DNA of 64,000 nt from positions 1 to 64,000 of the forward strand of contig JAYFRE010000034.1 of NCBI GenBank assembly GCA_034926235.1, written 5' to 3'. Positions 24,269 through 33,285 of the stretch are shown one piece after another; positions within the stretch are counted from its first letter, which is position 1; each line of letters opens with the position of its first letter. The stretch is from JAYFRE01 sp034926235. GTDB lineage: Bacteria > Pseudomonadota > Alphaproteobacteria > Rhodospirillales > Magnetospirillaceae. Under the pieces are notes generated by a model. The model made no database searches, was not told the origin of the DNA, and worked only from the letters and a program-made list of their open reading frames with translations. Made by a program: the position numbers and the translations under genes.

Positions 24269-26053
24269 GTGCTGAAGAACACCCTTCTCCCGATTCTTTT
24301 GTCTTTTTCTGTGCTTCTGGCGCTGCCCGCCCGCGCCGACGACCCCGTGTCGCCGGACGGCGAAAACCAGATCGCGGCGATCGATTGGGCGGCGGCCCGG
24401 CAGGGACGGCTGGCCGGGATGCCATCGGTATTGTCCCAGGCCGACGCGGATCTTTATCGCGCCATCGCCGCCGCCCAGGACAAGGGCGACTGGGCCGGCG
24501 CGGACCGGCTGATCCGCCGGCTGGACGACACCTCGCTGGTTGGCGATTTCCTGGCGCGGCGCTACCTTTCCGAAGATTACCGCCCCAGCGCCGCCGAGCT
24601 TAAAGCCTGGCTGGCCGCCTATGACGGTTCGGCGCTTGCGCCTGACATCCGCGCTTTGGCCGGACAAAAGGCCGGACGGCCGGCGAGATCGAACGCAGCG
24701 GCTCTCCAGCTTGACGAAAGCGCTGTGTGGGAGGATTTCTCGGCCCCCGTCAATACCGCCTTGCCGGCGGCGGAACAGCGCAAGGTATCGGCGTTCAAGG
24801 CGCGTTTCCGCGCCAGCTTGCGCCAAAAGGATTTCGAGCGCGCTTCGGCCCTGATCAAGGAAAGTGGCGGTCTGTCCCGCCTGTTCAGGCCGGTCGATAT
24901 CGACGAGCTGAAAACCGCGTTCGCGGCGTCCCTGTTCGGAGACGGGCGCGATTCCGAGGTTTTGCAATGGGCGGAGGCTGCGGCCGAGCGGTCGGGCGAC
25001 GTTCTGCCCGAAGCGCATTGGGTTGCAGGGTTGTCCTTGTGGCGGATGGATAAGCACGCCGCCGCCGCGCGTCATTTCGAGGCCGTCGCCAATGCGCCGT
25101 CCGCCTCGCACTGGCTGTCCTCGGCCGGGGCCTATTGGGCGGCCAGGGCCAATCTGGCTGCCGGCCGGCCGGAAGTGGTCAATCACTGGCTGCATCTCGC
25201 CTCGGCCAACAGCAGCTCTTTCTACGGGTTGCTGGCGCGGCGCACGCTGGGCCAAGACATTCATTATTCCTGGGACGCGCGACCCTTTACCGATCTCGAC
25301 GGGGAAATCCTGATGCGCGTGCCTGCGGCGCGGCGCGGGCTCGCCTTGCTGCAAATCGGCGATATGGAAGGGGCCGAAGACGAACTGGCGTCCTTGGCCG
25401 ACAGGGCGACCCCGTCTTTGGCCCCGTCGCTGCTGGCGCTTGCCCATGCCGCAGCCTTGCCCCGGTTGGCGCTGCGGTTGAGCGACCGGGAGGGCTATCT
25501 TTATGACGGCGCAGGGTTCCCGGTGCCCGATTGGCGTCCGCTGAACGGTTGGGCGGTGGACAAGGCCTTGATTCTGGCGATTGCGCGCCAGGAATCGGGC
25601 TTCAATCCCCGGGCCAAAAGCCCCGCCGGCGCGTTGGGACTGATGCAGTTGATGCCGGCCACCGCGCGGACGCTGGGGGTGCGGGGCAAACTGACGGATC
25701 CTGCCGTCAGCCTTGAATATGGACAGCGTTACGTCAAAAGGCTGCTGGACGATGACGGTATCCGGGGCAATCTTCTGTTCCTGGTCGCGTCCTATAATTC
25801 CGGTCCAGGCAATGTGGCGCGCTGGCTGAAGACCATCCGCCATGAAGGCGATGCGCTTTTGTTCATGGAAAGCATCCCCGCAAGGGAGACGCGCGCTTTC
25901 GTCGCCCGGGTGATGGCCAATTACTGGGTCTATCGCAGCTTGCTGGGACAGTCCTCGCCGTCCCTGGCGTCGCTTGCCTCCGGCGAATGGCCGGTCTATG
26001 ACGGGGCAGCCTCGCGTCTTTCTTCCCTGGCGCCTTCCCGCGGCGCGTACTGA
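24269..26053 (+). CDS. slt: Periplasmic soluble lytic transglycosylase (Slt70-type)
   Basis: Cleaves peptidoglycan between MurNAc and GlcNAc to form 1,6-anhydromuropeptides. The GTG at 24269 is chosen because GAAGGAAGG lies just upstream and the product then begins MLKNTLLPILLSFSVLLAL, a signal peptide cut near ARA-DDP; the frame extends back to a TTG at 24239. The 594-residue protein has a long helical U-shaped domain followed by the C-terminal SLT domain. The catalytic glutamate is in ILAIARQESGFNP, with GALGLMQLMPATA and SYNSGPGNVARWL completing the lysozyme-like fold. Confidence 0.9.
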   Translation: MLKNTLLPILLSFSVLLALPARADDPVSPDGENQIAAIDWAAARQGRLAGMPSVLSQADADLYRAIAAAQDKGDWAGADRLIRRLDDTSLVGDFLARRYLSEDYRPSAAELKAWLAAYDGSALAPDIRALAGQKAGRPARSNAAALQLDESAVWEDFSAPVNTALPAAEQRKVSAFKARFRASLRQKDFERASALIKESGGLSRLFRPVDIDELKTAFAASLFGDGRDSEVLQWAEAAAERSGDVLPEAHWVAGLSLWRMDKHAAAARHFEAVANAPSASHWLSSAGAYWAARANLAAGRPEVVNHWLHLASANSSSFYGLLARRTLGQDIHYSWDARPFTDLDGEILMRVPAARRGLALLQIGDMEGAEDELASLADRATPSLAPSLLALAHAAALPRLALRLSDREGYLYDGAGFPVPDWRPLNGWAVDKALILAIARQESGFNPRAKSPAGALGLMQLMPATARTLGVRGKLTDPAVSLEYGQRYVKRLLDDDGIRGNLLFLVASYNSGPGNVARWLKTIRHEGDALLFMESIPARETRAFVARVMANYWVYRSLLGQSSPSLASLASGEWPVYDGAASRLSSLAPSRGAY

Positions 26054-26101
26054 TTTCAATTCCGTTCCGAAAAGCTGGCGGGGCGCGTCTGGTGGGGCGC
26101 T

Positions 26102-26146
26102 CCGGGCGGGCGGCTTTGCGCGCCGCCCGGATAGGGGTTTCCTTTT
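26102..26146. terminator. Hairpin between convergent slt and SYLF genes
   Basis: CCGGGCGG (26102-26109) pairs with CCGCCCGG (26123-26130), with further pairing in the loop, followed by ATAGGGGTTTCCTTTT on the plus strand. Plausible terminator for slt and possibly for both convergent genes. Confidence 0.45.
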
Positions 26147-26147
26147 G

Positions 26148-26825
26148 TCAGCGGCTCAGCATCTCGCGCAAGGCATCGGCGTTGGGATTGGAAACCTGAC
26201 CGTCCAGGACGATGGCCTTGGCGGCGACGTTCTGGCCGTAATAAACGGCATTCCAGGATTCGCGGGGCGCTACGCTGGTGCCTTCGAGCGACACCCCGCC
26301 GTAAAGCCCTACCCCGCTTAAGGCGAAGGCGAGGATGTCTGCTCCCATGGCCGAGGTGCTCGATCCGCCGATGCCTGCGCCGACGACGAAGAAGGTCACG
26401 CCGGCATCGGCCCCGAATTTGAACTGGTCGTTCATCATCGCCTGGAGCCCCTTGTCGGTCATGATGATGAACAGGATGGAACTGCCCGCCGCGCCGATCT
26501 GAAGCCCCAGGCTGCCGCCCGACATGGTGTAGAAGGCCGGATAGCTCCACGACCCGTCCGCGCGGCGGACGAGCAGGACGCCGTTGCCATATTGGCCGCC
26601 CAGAATGAACCCGGCCTTGAACAGGGTGGGAACGATCAAGGCGCCTTTGGCGGCGTTGAGGCGCGGCTGGAAGTCTTTCTGGAAGTTTTTGTCCTTTTTC
26701 ATGCGTTCCAATGTCGTCAGTGCGGTGTTGACCACCTGCTGCTGGTCCTGCTGCGCGCGGGCGGGCAGGGAGGAGACGCCCAGGCCGGACAGGATCAGAA
26801 GAAAGAGGACGAGGGCTTTTTTCAT
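26148..26825 (-). CDS. SYLF (Ysc84-like) lipid-binding domain protein, secreted
   Basis: The 225-residue protein begins with a signal peptide (MKKALVLFLLILSGLGVSSLPARA). A SYLF domain follows, recognisable by AKGALIVPTLFKAGFILGGQYGNGVLLVR, FYTMSGGSLGLQIGAAGSSILFIIM, and GADILAFALSGVGLYGGVSLEGTSV. The eukaryotic members bind phosphoinositides and actin; bacterial secreted members are thought to interact with lipids, but their function is undefined. It stands alone, convergent with slt. Confidence 0.85.
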   Translation of the reverse strand: MKKALVLFLLILSGLGVSSLPARAQQDQQQVVNTALTTLERMKKDKNFQKDFQPRLNAAKGALIVPTLFKAGFILGGQYGNGVLLVRRADGSWSYPAFYTMSGGSLGLQIGAAGSSILFIIMTDKGLQAMMNDQFKFGADAGVTFFVVGAGIGGSSTSAMGADILAFALSGVGLYGGVSLEGTSVAPRESWNAVYYGQNVAAKAIVLDGQVSNPNADALREMLSR

Positions 26826-27180
26826 CGGCTGGTTCCTTGAAGATGCTTGGCGCTAAGGCGCGCGCCGGTGTCGGGACGCGGCGTTTTTATGATGAACGGA
26901 AAAATAAGGCGTCAGGAAGGCCGGAACGGCGAAGCCGGATCGTGGGCGTTGTGGTTGGATTCGCGGCGGTCATTGGGTCTTCCTCACGCAATCCCCCTAC
27001 CTTGAGCCCAAGATTAATGACCGGTTCGATTTCAGGCAACCCGCCCTCATGGCGGGGGTGATTCCGGCCCGGTCCGTTTTTCCCCGTTTTTTTGCCGAAA
27101 AACATTTGACATCAGAAGCGGCTATCAGTATCCCTTGCCGCCTCGGGACGCCCTGATTTCGGGTGTGCCGCTGCCCCTAA
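26826..27180. other. Intergenic region between SYLF gene and tRNA-Leu
   Basis: About 355 bases with no convincing gene. It contains the upstream region of the SYLF gene (minus strand) and, at its right end, the promoter of the tRNA. The short open frames across it have no start signal or recognisable product. Confidence 0.6.
27106..27134 (+). promoter_or_regulatory. Putative promoter of tRNA-Leu
   Basis: A perfect -35 hexamer TTGACA (27106-27111) is followed after 17 bases by TATCCC (27129-27134), a weak -10. It lies about 45 bases upstream of the tRNA 5' end. The -10 matches only 3 of 6 positions. Confidence 0.4.
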
Positions 27181-27267
27181 GCCCAGGTGGCGGAATTGGT
27201 AGACGCGCTAGATTCAGGTTCTAGTGGCTGCAAGGTCGTGGAAGTTCGAGTCTTCTCCTGGGCACCA
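27181..27267 (+). tRNA. tRNA-Leu (anticodon CAG)
   Basis: Acceptor arms GCCCAGG (27181-27187) and CCTGGGC (27257-27263) are perfectly paired and followed by A and an encoded CCA. The D-arm contains AATTGGTAGAC. The anticodon stem CTAGA/TCTAG encloses TTCAGGT, giving anticodon CAG for the codon CUG. A long class II variable arm and the T-loop TTCGAGT follow. 87 nt including CCA, as expected for tRNA-Leu. Confidence 0.95.
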
Positions 27268-27387
27268 ACGTCTCATCCTCCTGGCGGATGAGGGATCGAA
27301 AAATCCCTCGGGCTCCGCCGGAGGAGGACGGCGGCGGCAACCGGAACGGGACGCCGCTTCTGACCCGCCTGGCGCGAAAGATACCCC

Positions 27388-27999
27388 ATGACGACGTTCT
27401 ATCATCGCGGTGATTTACCGGCTGGTCTCGATTTCGGGACGTCCGTCGCTATCGATACCGAAACCATGGGGTTGGACCTCAACCGGGACCGGTTGTGCGT
27501 GGTCCAGCTTTCGGCCGGAGACGGGACGGCCCATCTGGTTCATTTCCCCGACCGCAATTATGCCGCGCCCAATCTGCGCCGCCTGCTGGCCGACGAATCG
27601 GTCGCCAAGCTGTTCCATTTCGGACGGTTCGATCTGGCGATGATCCTGCGTCATTTCGGCATTAGCTGCCGGCCGGTCTATTGCACCAAGATCGCCAGCC
27701 GCCTGGTCCGCACCAATACCGACAGCCACAGCCTGAGGGAGCTTTGCGCGACCATGCTGGGCGTGGATCTGTCGAAAAAGCAGCAGACCTCGGATTGGGG
27801 GGCCGATGAACTGACCCCGGAGCAGATCTCTTATGCCGCTTCGGACGTGCTTTATCTGCACGCGCTGAAGAAAAAGCTGGATGCGCTTCTCGTGCGCGAG
27901 GGGCGGATGGATCTTGCCCAGGCCTGTTTTTCCTTTCTGCCGGTGCGCGCCGCCCTCGATCTGGCCGGCTGGCCGGATCAGGACATTTTCTCCCACTAA
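27388..27999 (+). CDS. nrnC: NrnC-type 3'-5' exoribonuclease (RNase D-like, nanoRNase)
   Basis: DEDDy exonuclease of 203 residues consisting of the exonuclease domain alone; true RNase D has about 390 residues with HRDC domains. Catalytic residues visible: D and E in IDTETMG (Exo I), the aspartate of FHFGRFDLAMI (Exo II), and the Tyr and Asp of YAASDVLYLH (Exo III, DEDDy type). The length and C-terminus fit NrnC, the alphaproteobacterial enzyme that degrades dinucleotides in place of Orn. It is 120 bases after tRNA-Leu. The start ATG follows GCGCGAAAGATACCCC, without a strong ribosome site. Confidence 0.85.
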   Translation: MTTFYHRGDLPAGLDFGTSVAIDTETMGLDLNRDRLCVVQLSAGDGTAHLVHFPDRNYAAPNLRRLLADESVAKLFHFGRFDLAMILRHFGISCRPVYCTKIASRLVRTNTDSHSLRELCATMLGVDLSKKQQTSDWGADELTPEQISYAASDVLYLHALKKKLDALLVREGRMDLAQACFSFLPVRAALDLAGWPDQDIFSH

Positions 28000-28161
28000 A
28001 GCCGGGGTCGTTTCCGGCTTCGTCCGTTATGGTGCCGACATGTTCCCAGCCGACAAGGCGGGCGTTCAGTCCTTTTCCTTTTCGTCTGCCCGCGATGCGC
28101 GGGCGGCGGCGGGGAAAGGCCGGCGCACCGTTCCGTCCGCGGGGATGGCGATGAGGCAACC

Positions 28162-30174
28162 ATGATCGCCGCCGCCGCCCTCTGCGCCTTACTGTTGCTG
28201 GGGCTGGCCGCGATCCCGCTGGGGCGGAGCGAACGGGGACAGCGCATCGTCTATGCCGCCACGGCTGCGGCGGCGTTGGCCTTGATCATCGATGGCATGC
28301 ACCATCTCTCCTGGCCGGGACAAGAGGCTCCGTCCATCGTCCTGCCGCTGTTCGGCCTGCCCTGGATGGGTTTGCATTTCCGCATCGACGCGCTGTCGGC
28401 CTTTTTCCTGGTGGCGATCAATGTGCCGTCCTTCCTGGCGTCGATCTATGGGATCGGCTATGGCGGCCATGCCCCGGAACCGCGCCGGATCCTGCCTTTC
28501 TTTCCCTTGTTCCTGTTCGGCATGAACGGGGTGCTCGTCGCCGACGACGCCTTCGCCTTCCTGGTGTCGTGGGAATTCATGTCGCTGTCTTCCTGGCTGC
28601 TGGTTCTGTCCAATCACCGCGATCCGGAATGCCGCCGTGCCGGGACCGTCTATCTGATCATGGCGATGTTCGGGACCTTCTGCCTTTTGCCGGCATTCGG
28701 TCTGATGGCGGGCTCCGCCGGGGCCTATGATTTCGCGTCGATGCGCGCCGCGTCCCTGTCCGGTTCGGTCACCGCCATGGTGGTGGCGCTGACTCTGCTG
28801 GGGGCCGGGTCCAAGGCCGGCATAGCGCCGTTGCACGCCTGGCTGCCCATCGCCCATCCGGCGGCGCCGTCCCATGTGTCGGCCCTGATGTCGGGGGTGA
28901 TGACCAAGGTCGCCATCTACGGAATCATCCGGGTGCTGTTCGATCTTTCGGGCGAAATCGGCTGGGCCTGGGGGTTCGTGATGATGGTGGTCGGCGCGCT
29001 GACGGCGGTGCTGGGCATCCTGTACGCGCTGATGCAGACGGACCTTAAAAAGCTTCTGGCCTATTCGACGGTCGAGAATGTCGGCGTGATCACCATCGCC
29101 CTCGGCCTTGCCGCCGCGTTCCGGGGGCATGGGGCCCTGTCGCTGTCGGCGTTGGCCCTGGTCGCGGCCCTTTACCATGTTGTCAGCCATTCTTTGTTCA
29201 AGTCGCTTTTATTTCTGGGCGCTGGCGCGGTCCAGATGGCGACCGGCGAACGCGAGCTCGATCGGTTGGGCGGGTTGCTGAAGGTAATGCCGGCGACGGG
29301 GTTCTGTTTCCTGATCGGGGCTGCGGCCATTTCTTCGCTGCCGCCCTTGAACGGGTTCGTCTCGGAATGGCTGGTGCTGCAAACCCTGTTCAAGGGACCG
29401 ACCGTGCCTCATTGGGCGATGCGCTTCGGCGTGCCGGTGGTCGGGGTGGCGATCGCCTTGTCGGCGGCCTTGTCCGCCGTGTGCTTCGTGCGCGTTTTTG
29501 GCGTCGCTTTTCTGGGTCGGCCGCGGAGCGACGCCGCCCGCAACGCCGCCGAAGTGGGGCTGCCGATGCGCGCCGCCATGGCGATCCCGGCTTTCCTGTG
29601 CCTGTGCCTGGGCGTGGTGCCGGTGATGGTGACGACCGGAATCGCCACCGTGGTCGAGCCTTTGGCCCAAGTCGAGGTATCCACGGCGGCTCTGGGCTGG
29701 CCGTGGCTTAGTCCGATCAGCGCCACCGCCGGTTCCTATTCGGCCACCATGGTGTTGATCACCGGTGCGGTGCTGTTCATGGTCGCCGTGTTCGTCGTAC
29801 ACCGGTTCGGCACCAGACGGACCCGTATCGCGCCGATCTGGGATTGCGGCCATGCCGAGGACAACGCGCAGGCGCAATATTCGGCGGAAAGCGTATCCCA
29901 GCCTTTGCGCCGCGTTTTCGGCAGCCTGGCCTTCGCCGCCCGCGAACAGGTGGAAATGCCGCCGCCCGGTTCGACCGCGCCGGCGCGTTTCTCGCTGTCG
30001 ATGATCGATCCGATCTGGGACGGGCTTTACCGCCGGGTCGTCCAGGTCACGCTGCGCATCGCGGATTTCTTCAGCCGCACGCAATTCCTGACCATCCGCC
30101 AATATCTTCTGATGATGTTCGCGACCTTGGTGATTCTGTTGTTGGTCGTTGCGGTGAGGCAGCAATGGTCCTGA
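28162..30174 (+). CDS. hyfB: Hydrogenase-4-like membrane subunit B (antiporter-like, Ehr-type complex)
   Basis: First gene of a six-gene operon. The 670-residue membrane protein belongs to the proton-conducting family of complex I NuoL and Mrp subunits, with about 15 or more helices. The core carries conserved charged segments GAGSKAGIAPLHAWLPIAHPAAPSHVSALMSG and LLAYSTVENVG, which hold the lysine and histidine residues of the proton path. Its long C-terminal extension (residues about 545-670) ends in another membrane helix, as in HyfB/HycC. It overlaps the next gene by 10 bases. It probably pumps protons or sodium ions. Confidence 0.9.
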   Translation: MIAAAALCALLLLGLAAIPLGRSERGQRIVYAATAAAALALIIDGMHHLSWPGQEAPSIVLPLFGLPWMGLHFRIDALSAFFLVAINVPSFLASIYGIGYGGHAPEPRRILPFFPLFLFGMNGVLVADDAFAFLVSWEFMSLSSWLLVLSNHRDPECRRAGTVYLIMAMFGTFCLLPAFGLMAGSAGAYDFASMRAASLSGSVTAMVVALTLLGAGSKAGIAPLHAWLPIAHPAAPSHVSALMSGVMTKVAIYGIIRVLFDLSGEIGWAWGFVMMVVGALTAVLGILYALMQTDLKKLLAYSTVENVGVITIALGLAAAFRGHGALSLSALALVAALYHVVSHSLFKSLLFLGAGAVQMATGERELDRLGGLLKVMPATGFCFLIGAAAISSLPPLNGFVSEWLVLQTLFKGPTVPHWAMRFGVPVVGVAIALSAALSAVCFVRVFGVAFLGRPRSDAARNAAEVGLPMRAAMAIPAFLCLCLGVVPVMVTTGIATVVEPLAQVEVSTAALGWPWLSPISATAGSYSATMVLITGAVLFMVAVFVVHRFGTRRTRIAPIWDCGHAEDNAQAQYSAESVSQPLRRVFGSLAFAAREQVEMPPPGSTAPARFSLSMIDPIWDGLYRRVVQVTLRIADFFSRTQFLTIRQYLLMMFATLVILLLVVAVRQQWS

Positions 30175-31118
30175 CGCCGTTTCTGTGGGGCATCCTGCAC
30201 ACGATCCTGGTCGTCGCCATGGCGCCGCTGATCACCGGCATCACGCGGCTGACCAAGGCGCGGCTTCAGGGGCGGCCGGGCGCATCCGTCTTTCAGCCCT
30301 ATCGCGACCTTTTGCGCCTGCTGCGCAAAGAGGCGCTGGTGCCCGAATCGGCATCGCCCTTGTTCCGGTACGCGCCCTATCTGGTCTTTGTTTCGGTCTG
30401 GCTGGCCGCGACCATCATGCCGACCTTCACCACCGACATGGTGCTGACCCCTGCCGCCGACTTGATCGCGCTGGTGGCTCTTTTGGGTGTGGCCCGGTTC
30501 ATGACGGCGCTGGCCGGTATGGATGCCGGCACGGCTTTCGGCGGACTGGGCGCGTCGCGTGAGATGTTCATCGCCTCGCTGGGTGAACCGGCGATGCTGA
30601 TGGTTACCTTCACCATGTCGCTTCTGGCCCATACCACGGCCCCGGCCAACATGGCCGAATTCGTGATGTCGGGTCATGCCGGGCTATCGGTTTCGATCGG
30701 TTTGTCGCTGGGGGCGATGGTGATGGTGGCGATCGCCGAATCGGGGCGGATTCCGATCGACAATCCCGCGACTCATCTGGAATTGACCATGGTGCATGAG
30801 GCGATGGTGCTGGAATATTCCGGCCGTCATCTGGCGCTGATGGACGCGGCGGCGATGGTGCGGCTTTTGCTGTTCATGTCGATCATCGCCTGCCTATTCC
30901 TGCCGTGGGGCCTGGCGGGTCCGAACAGCGGGCCCGGAGCCGTGCTGCTGAGCTTTGCGGCCTGGGCGGCCAAGGTCTGCATTATGGCGGTGATCCTGGG
31001 CGTTTTCGAGACGACGATCGCCAAGATGCGCCTGTTCCGGGTGTCCGATTTTCTGGGCGGCGCGTTGCTGCTGGCTTTGCTCGGCACCATTTTCCTCTAT
31101 GTGTCCGAGGCGGTGTGA
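30165..31118 (+). CDS. hyfC: Hydrogenase-4-like membrane subunit C (NuoH-like)
   Basis: Membrane protein of 317 residues homologous to HyfC/HycD and complex I NuoH, which connects the hydrophilic arm to the membrane arm. The start is the ATG at 30165 (MVLTPFLWGILHTILVVAMAP), inside the 3' end of the previous gene. Family motifs: RLQGRPGASVFQPYRDLLRLLRKE, the loop after helix 1 that contacts the large subunit; ESGRIPIDNPATHLELTMVHEAMVLEYSG, the acidic loop; and AKMRLFRVSDFL near the C-terminus. About eight membrane helices. Confidence 0.92.
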   Translation: MVLTPFLWGILHTILVVAMAPLITGITRLTKARLQGRPGASVFQPYRDLLRLLRKEALVPESASPLFRYAPYLVFVSVWLAATIMPTFTTDMVLTPAADLIALVALLGVARFMTALAGMDAGTAFGGLGASREMFIASLGEPAMLMVTFTMSLLAHTTAPANMAEFVMSGHAGLSVSIGLSLGAMVMVAIAESGRIPIDNPATHLELTMVHEAMVLEYSGRHLALMDAAAMVRLLLFMSIIACLFLPWGLAGPNSGPGAVLLSFAAWAAKVCIMAVILGVFETTIAKMRLFRVSDFLGGALLLALLGTIFLYVSEAV

Positions 31119-31123
31119 CGGCG

Positions 31124-31795
31124 ATGGAAAATAACGCGCCTCTCGCCTACGACATCGCGCATCTGATCGGTGCGATCGTGCTGATGATGGGATTCGGGCT
31201 GCTTTATCAGCGCCGCCTGTTCGCTGTGATCCGCATCTATTCGATCCAGGCGATGGCGCTGGCCGCCGCCGCCGCATGGCAGGCCCATATCCAGGATGCG
31301 CCGCACCTTTACCTCACTGCCGGCGTGGCCCTGGTGTTCAAGGGAATGATCGTGCCGTTCGCGCTGACCTGGCTGGTCCGGCGGCTGGGGATTCACAGGA
31401 CGGTCGAAACCGCGCTTGGCATCGGTCCTACCATGGTGGCAGGGGTGGGGCTGGTGGCGCTGTCGATTCTGCTGGTCCTGCCGGTGACGGAAACGGCGAC
31501 GGCGTTGACGCGCGAGATTCTGGCCCTGGCCATGTCGGTGGTGCTGCTGGGGCTGCTGATGATGATCACCCGCAGCAATGCGGTCAGCCAGGTGATCGGT
31601 TTCATGGCGTTGGAAAACGGCTTGATCCTGGCTGCCGTCAGCGCCAAGGGCATGCCGTTGGTGGTCGAGATTTCGGTGGCGTTTTCGGTCCTGGTGGCGA
31701 TGGTGCTGTTCGGCATCTTCTTTTTCCGCATCCGCGAACGGTTCGACACCCTGGATCTGGCTTATCTCGAAACCTTCCGGGGAGAGCGGCAATGA
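31124..31795 (+). CDS. hyfE: Hydrogenase-4-like membrane subunit E (NuoK-like)
   Basis: Membrane protein of 223 residues, with the start MENNAPLAYDIAHLIGAIVL at 31124. It has about six to seven helices; the C-terminal part (SNAVSQVIGFMALENGLILAAVSAKGMPLVVEISVAFSVLVAMVLFG) corresponds to NuoK, with the conserved glutamates in MALENG and VVEIS that carry protons in complex I. The N-terminal half matches HyfE. It starts 5 bases after hyfC and overlaps hyfF by 4 bases (ATGA). A GTG at 31115 is an alternative start. Confidence 0.9.
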   Translation: MENNAPLAYDIAHLIGAIVLMMGFGLLYQRRLFAVIRIYSIQAMALAAAAAWQAHIQDAPHLYLTAGVALVFKGMIVPFALTWLVRRLGIHRTVETALGIGPTMVAGVGLVALSILLVLPVTETATALTREILALAMSVVLLGLLMMITRSNAVSQVIGFMALENGLILAAVSAKGMPLVVEISVAFSVLVAMVLFGIFFFRIRERFDTLDLAYLETFRGERQ

Positions 31796-33285
31796 CAGAC
31801 CTTCTGACGGGTCTCGATTCCGCAGATACCCTGTTCCTGGTTCTGGGGCTGCCGCTGGCGGGCGCATTTTTCCTGGCGCTTGTGCCCAGCTGGCGGGTTG
31901 CCGCCTGGATCAACAGCGCGATTTCGGCCGGATCCTTTGCGGCCTCGCTGCGGTTGTTCAGCGTGCGCCCCACCGCCGGGCCGATTCTGTTCATCGACGA
32001 TTTCAACATCTATCTGGTGGTGTTGACCGCCTTCGTTGGGTTCACCGCATCGCTGTTTTCGACCGCCTATATCGGCCGCGAAATCCGGGTGCGCCATATG
32101 GCGATGTCCCAGCTTCGCTTCTATCACGCCATGTATCAGGGCTTCATGTTCACCATGCTGCTGGCCCTGTCCGCCAATAATATCGGCGTGCTGTGGGTGG
32201 CGGTCGAAGCGGCGACTTTGACCACGGTGCTGATGGTTAGCCTTTATCGCAGCCGCCCGGCGATCGAGGCGGCCTGGAAATATTTCATTTTGTGCAGTGT
32301 CGGCATCGGGCTGGCCCTGTTCGGAACGGTGCTGGTCTATCTGGCGGCGCAACCGGCGATGGGCGAGGGCGAAGCGGCGATGCGCTGGACGCTGATGATC
32401 GGTCGGGCGTCCGAATTCCAGCCCGAACTGGTCAGTCTGGCCTTTGTCTTCCTGCTGGTCGGCTACGGCACCAAGGTTGGCTTGGCGCCGCTGCATGCGT
32501 GGCTGCCGGACGCTCACGCAGAAGGGCCGACGCCGATTTCGGCGATCCTGTCGGGGCTGCTGCTCAATGTCGCCCTTTATGCGGTCTTGCGCTTCAAGAT
32601 GCTGCTGTCGGCAAACGAACAGGCGTTGCAGCCGGGTCCGCTGATGATCGGCATGGGCTGTTCGTCGGTGCTGCTGGCCTCCTTCATGCTGTACCGCCGC
32701 GGCGACATCAAACGCCTGTTCGCCTATAGCTCGATCGAGCATATGGGCATCATGACCTTTGCCTTCGGCATCGGCGGGCCGCTCGCCAATTTTGCCGGGC
32801 TGATGCATATGACCATGCACAGCCTGGTCAAATCGGCGATCTTTTTCGCCGTGGGCTTCATCACTCAGGCTGCCGGCACGCAAAGGATGCGCGACATCAG
32901 GGGGCTGACCGCCAGCGCGCCGGTCCTGGGTTGGAGCTTCGTCGTGGCGGTGGTGGCCATTGCCGGGCTGCCGCCGATGGGCGTGTTCATGAGCGAATTC
33001 CTGGTCATCAGTTCGACCTTTGCCGTGGCTCCTTTGCTGGCGATCCCGGTGCTGGTCGGTCTGCTGGTCGCCTTCGGCGCGTTGGTGATGCGGCTGCAAG
33101 GGCTGGCTTTCGGCGAACCGTCGCGCTTGACCGGATGGGACGTGCATAAACGGCCCGGCTGGCTCGCCTTGACGCTGGGTTACGGCCCGCTGATGGCTCA
33201 TCTCCTGCTGGCGCTGATTGCGGGTCTCTATTTGCCGCCGCCGCTGGTCGCCTGGTTCCAATCGGTGGCGAGGCTGCTGGGATGA
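31792..33285 (+). CDS. hyfF: Hydrogenase-4-like membrane subunit F (antiporter-like, NuoN/NuoM-like)
   Basis: Second antiporter-type subunit, 497 residues, about 14 helices. The conserved proton-path segment FLLVGYGTKVGLAPLHAWLPDAHAEGPTPISAILSG carries the helix 7 and 8 lysine and histidine residues. DIKRLFAYSSIEHMG and MHSLVKSAIFFAVG follow, as in HyfF and NuoN. Starts within the hyfE stop and overlaps hyfG by 4 bases. With hyfB it provides two separate antiporter-like modules; HyfD, a third one in E. coli, is missing. Confidence 0.92.
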   Translation: MTDLLTGLDSADTLFLVLGLPLAGAFFLALVPSWRVAAWINSAISAGSFAASLRLFSVRPTAGPILFIDDFNIYLVVLTAFVGFTASLFSTAYIGREIRVRHMAMSQLRFYHAMYQGFMFTMLLALSANNIGVLWVAVEAATLTTVLMVSLYRSRPAIEAAWKYFILCSVGIGLALFGTVLVYLAAQPAMGEGEAAMRWTLMIGRASEFQPELVSLAFVFLLVGYGTKVGLAPLHAWLPDAHAEGPTPISAILSGLLLNVALYAVLRFKMLLSANEQALQPGPLMIGMGCSSVLLASFMLYRRGDIKRLFAYSSIEHMGIMTFAFGIGGPLANFAGLMHMTMHSLVKSAIFFAVGFITQAAGTQRMRDIRGLTASAPVLGWSFVVAVVAIAGLPPMGVFMSEFLVISSTFAVAPLLAIPVLVGLLVAFGALVMRLQGLAFGEPSRLTGWDVHKRPGWLALTLGYGPLMAHLLLALIAGLYLPPPLVAWFQSVARLLG

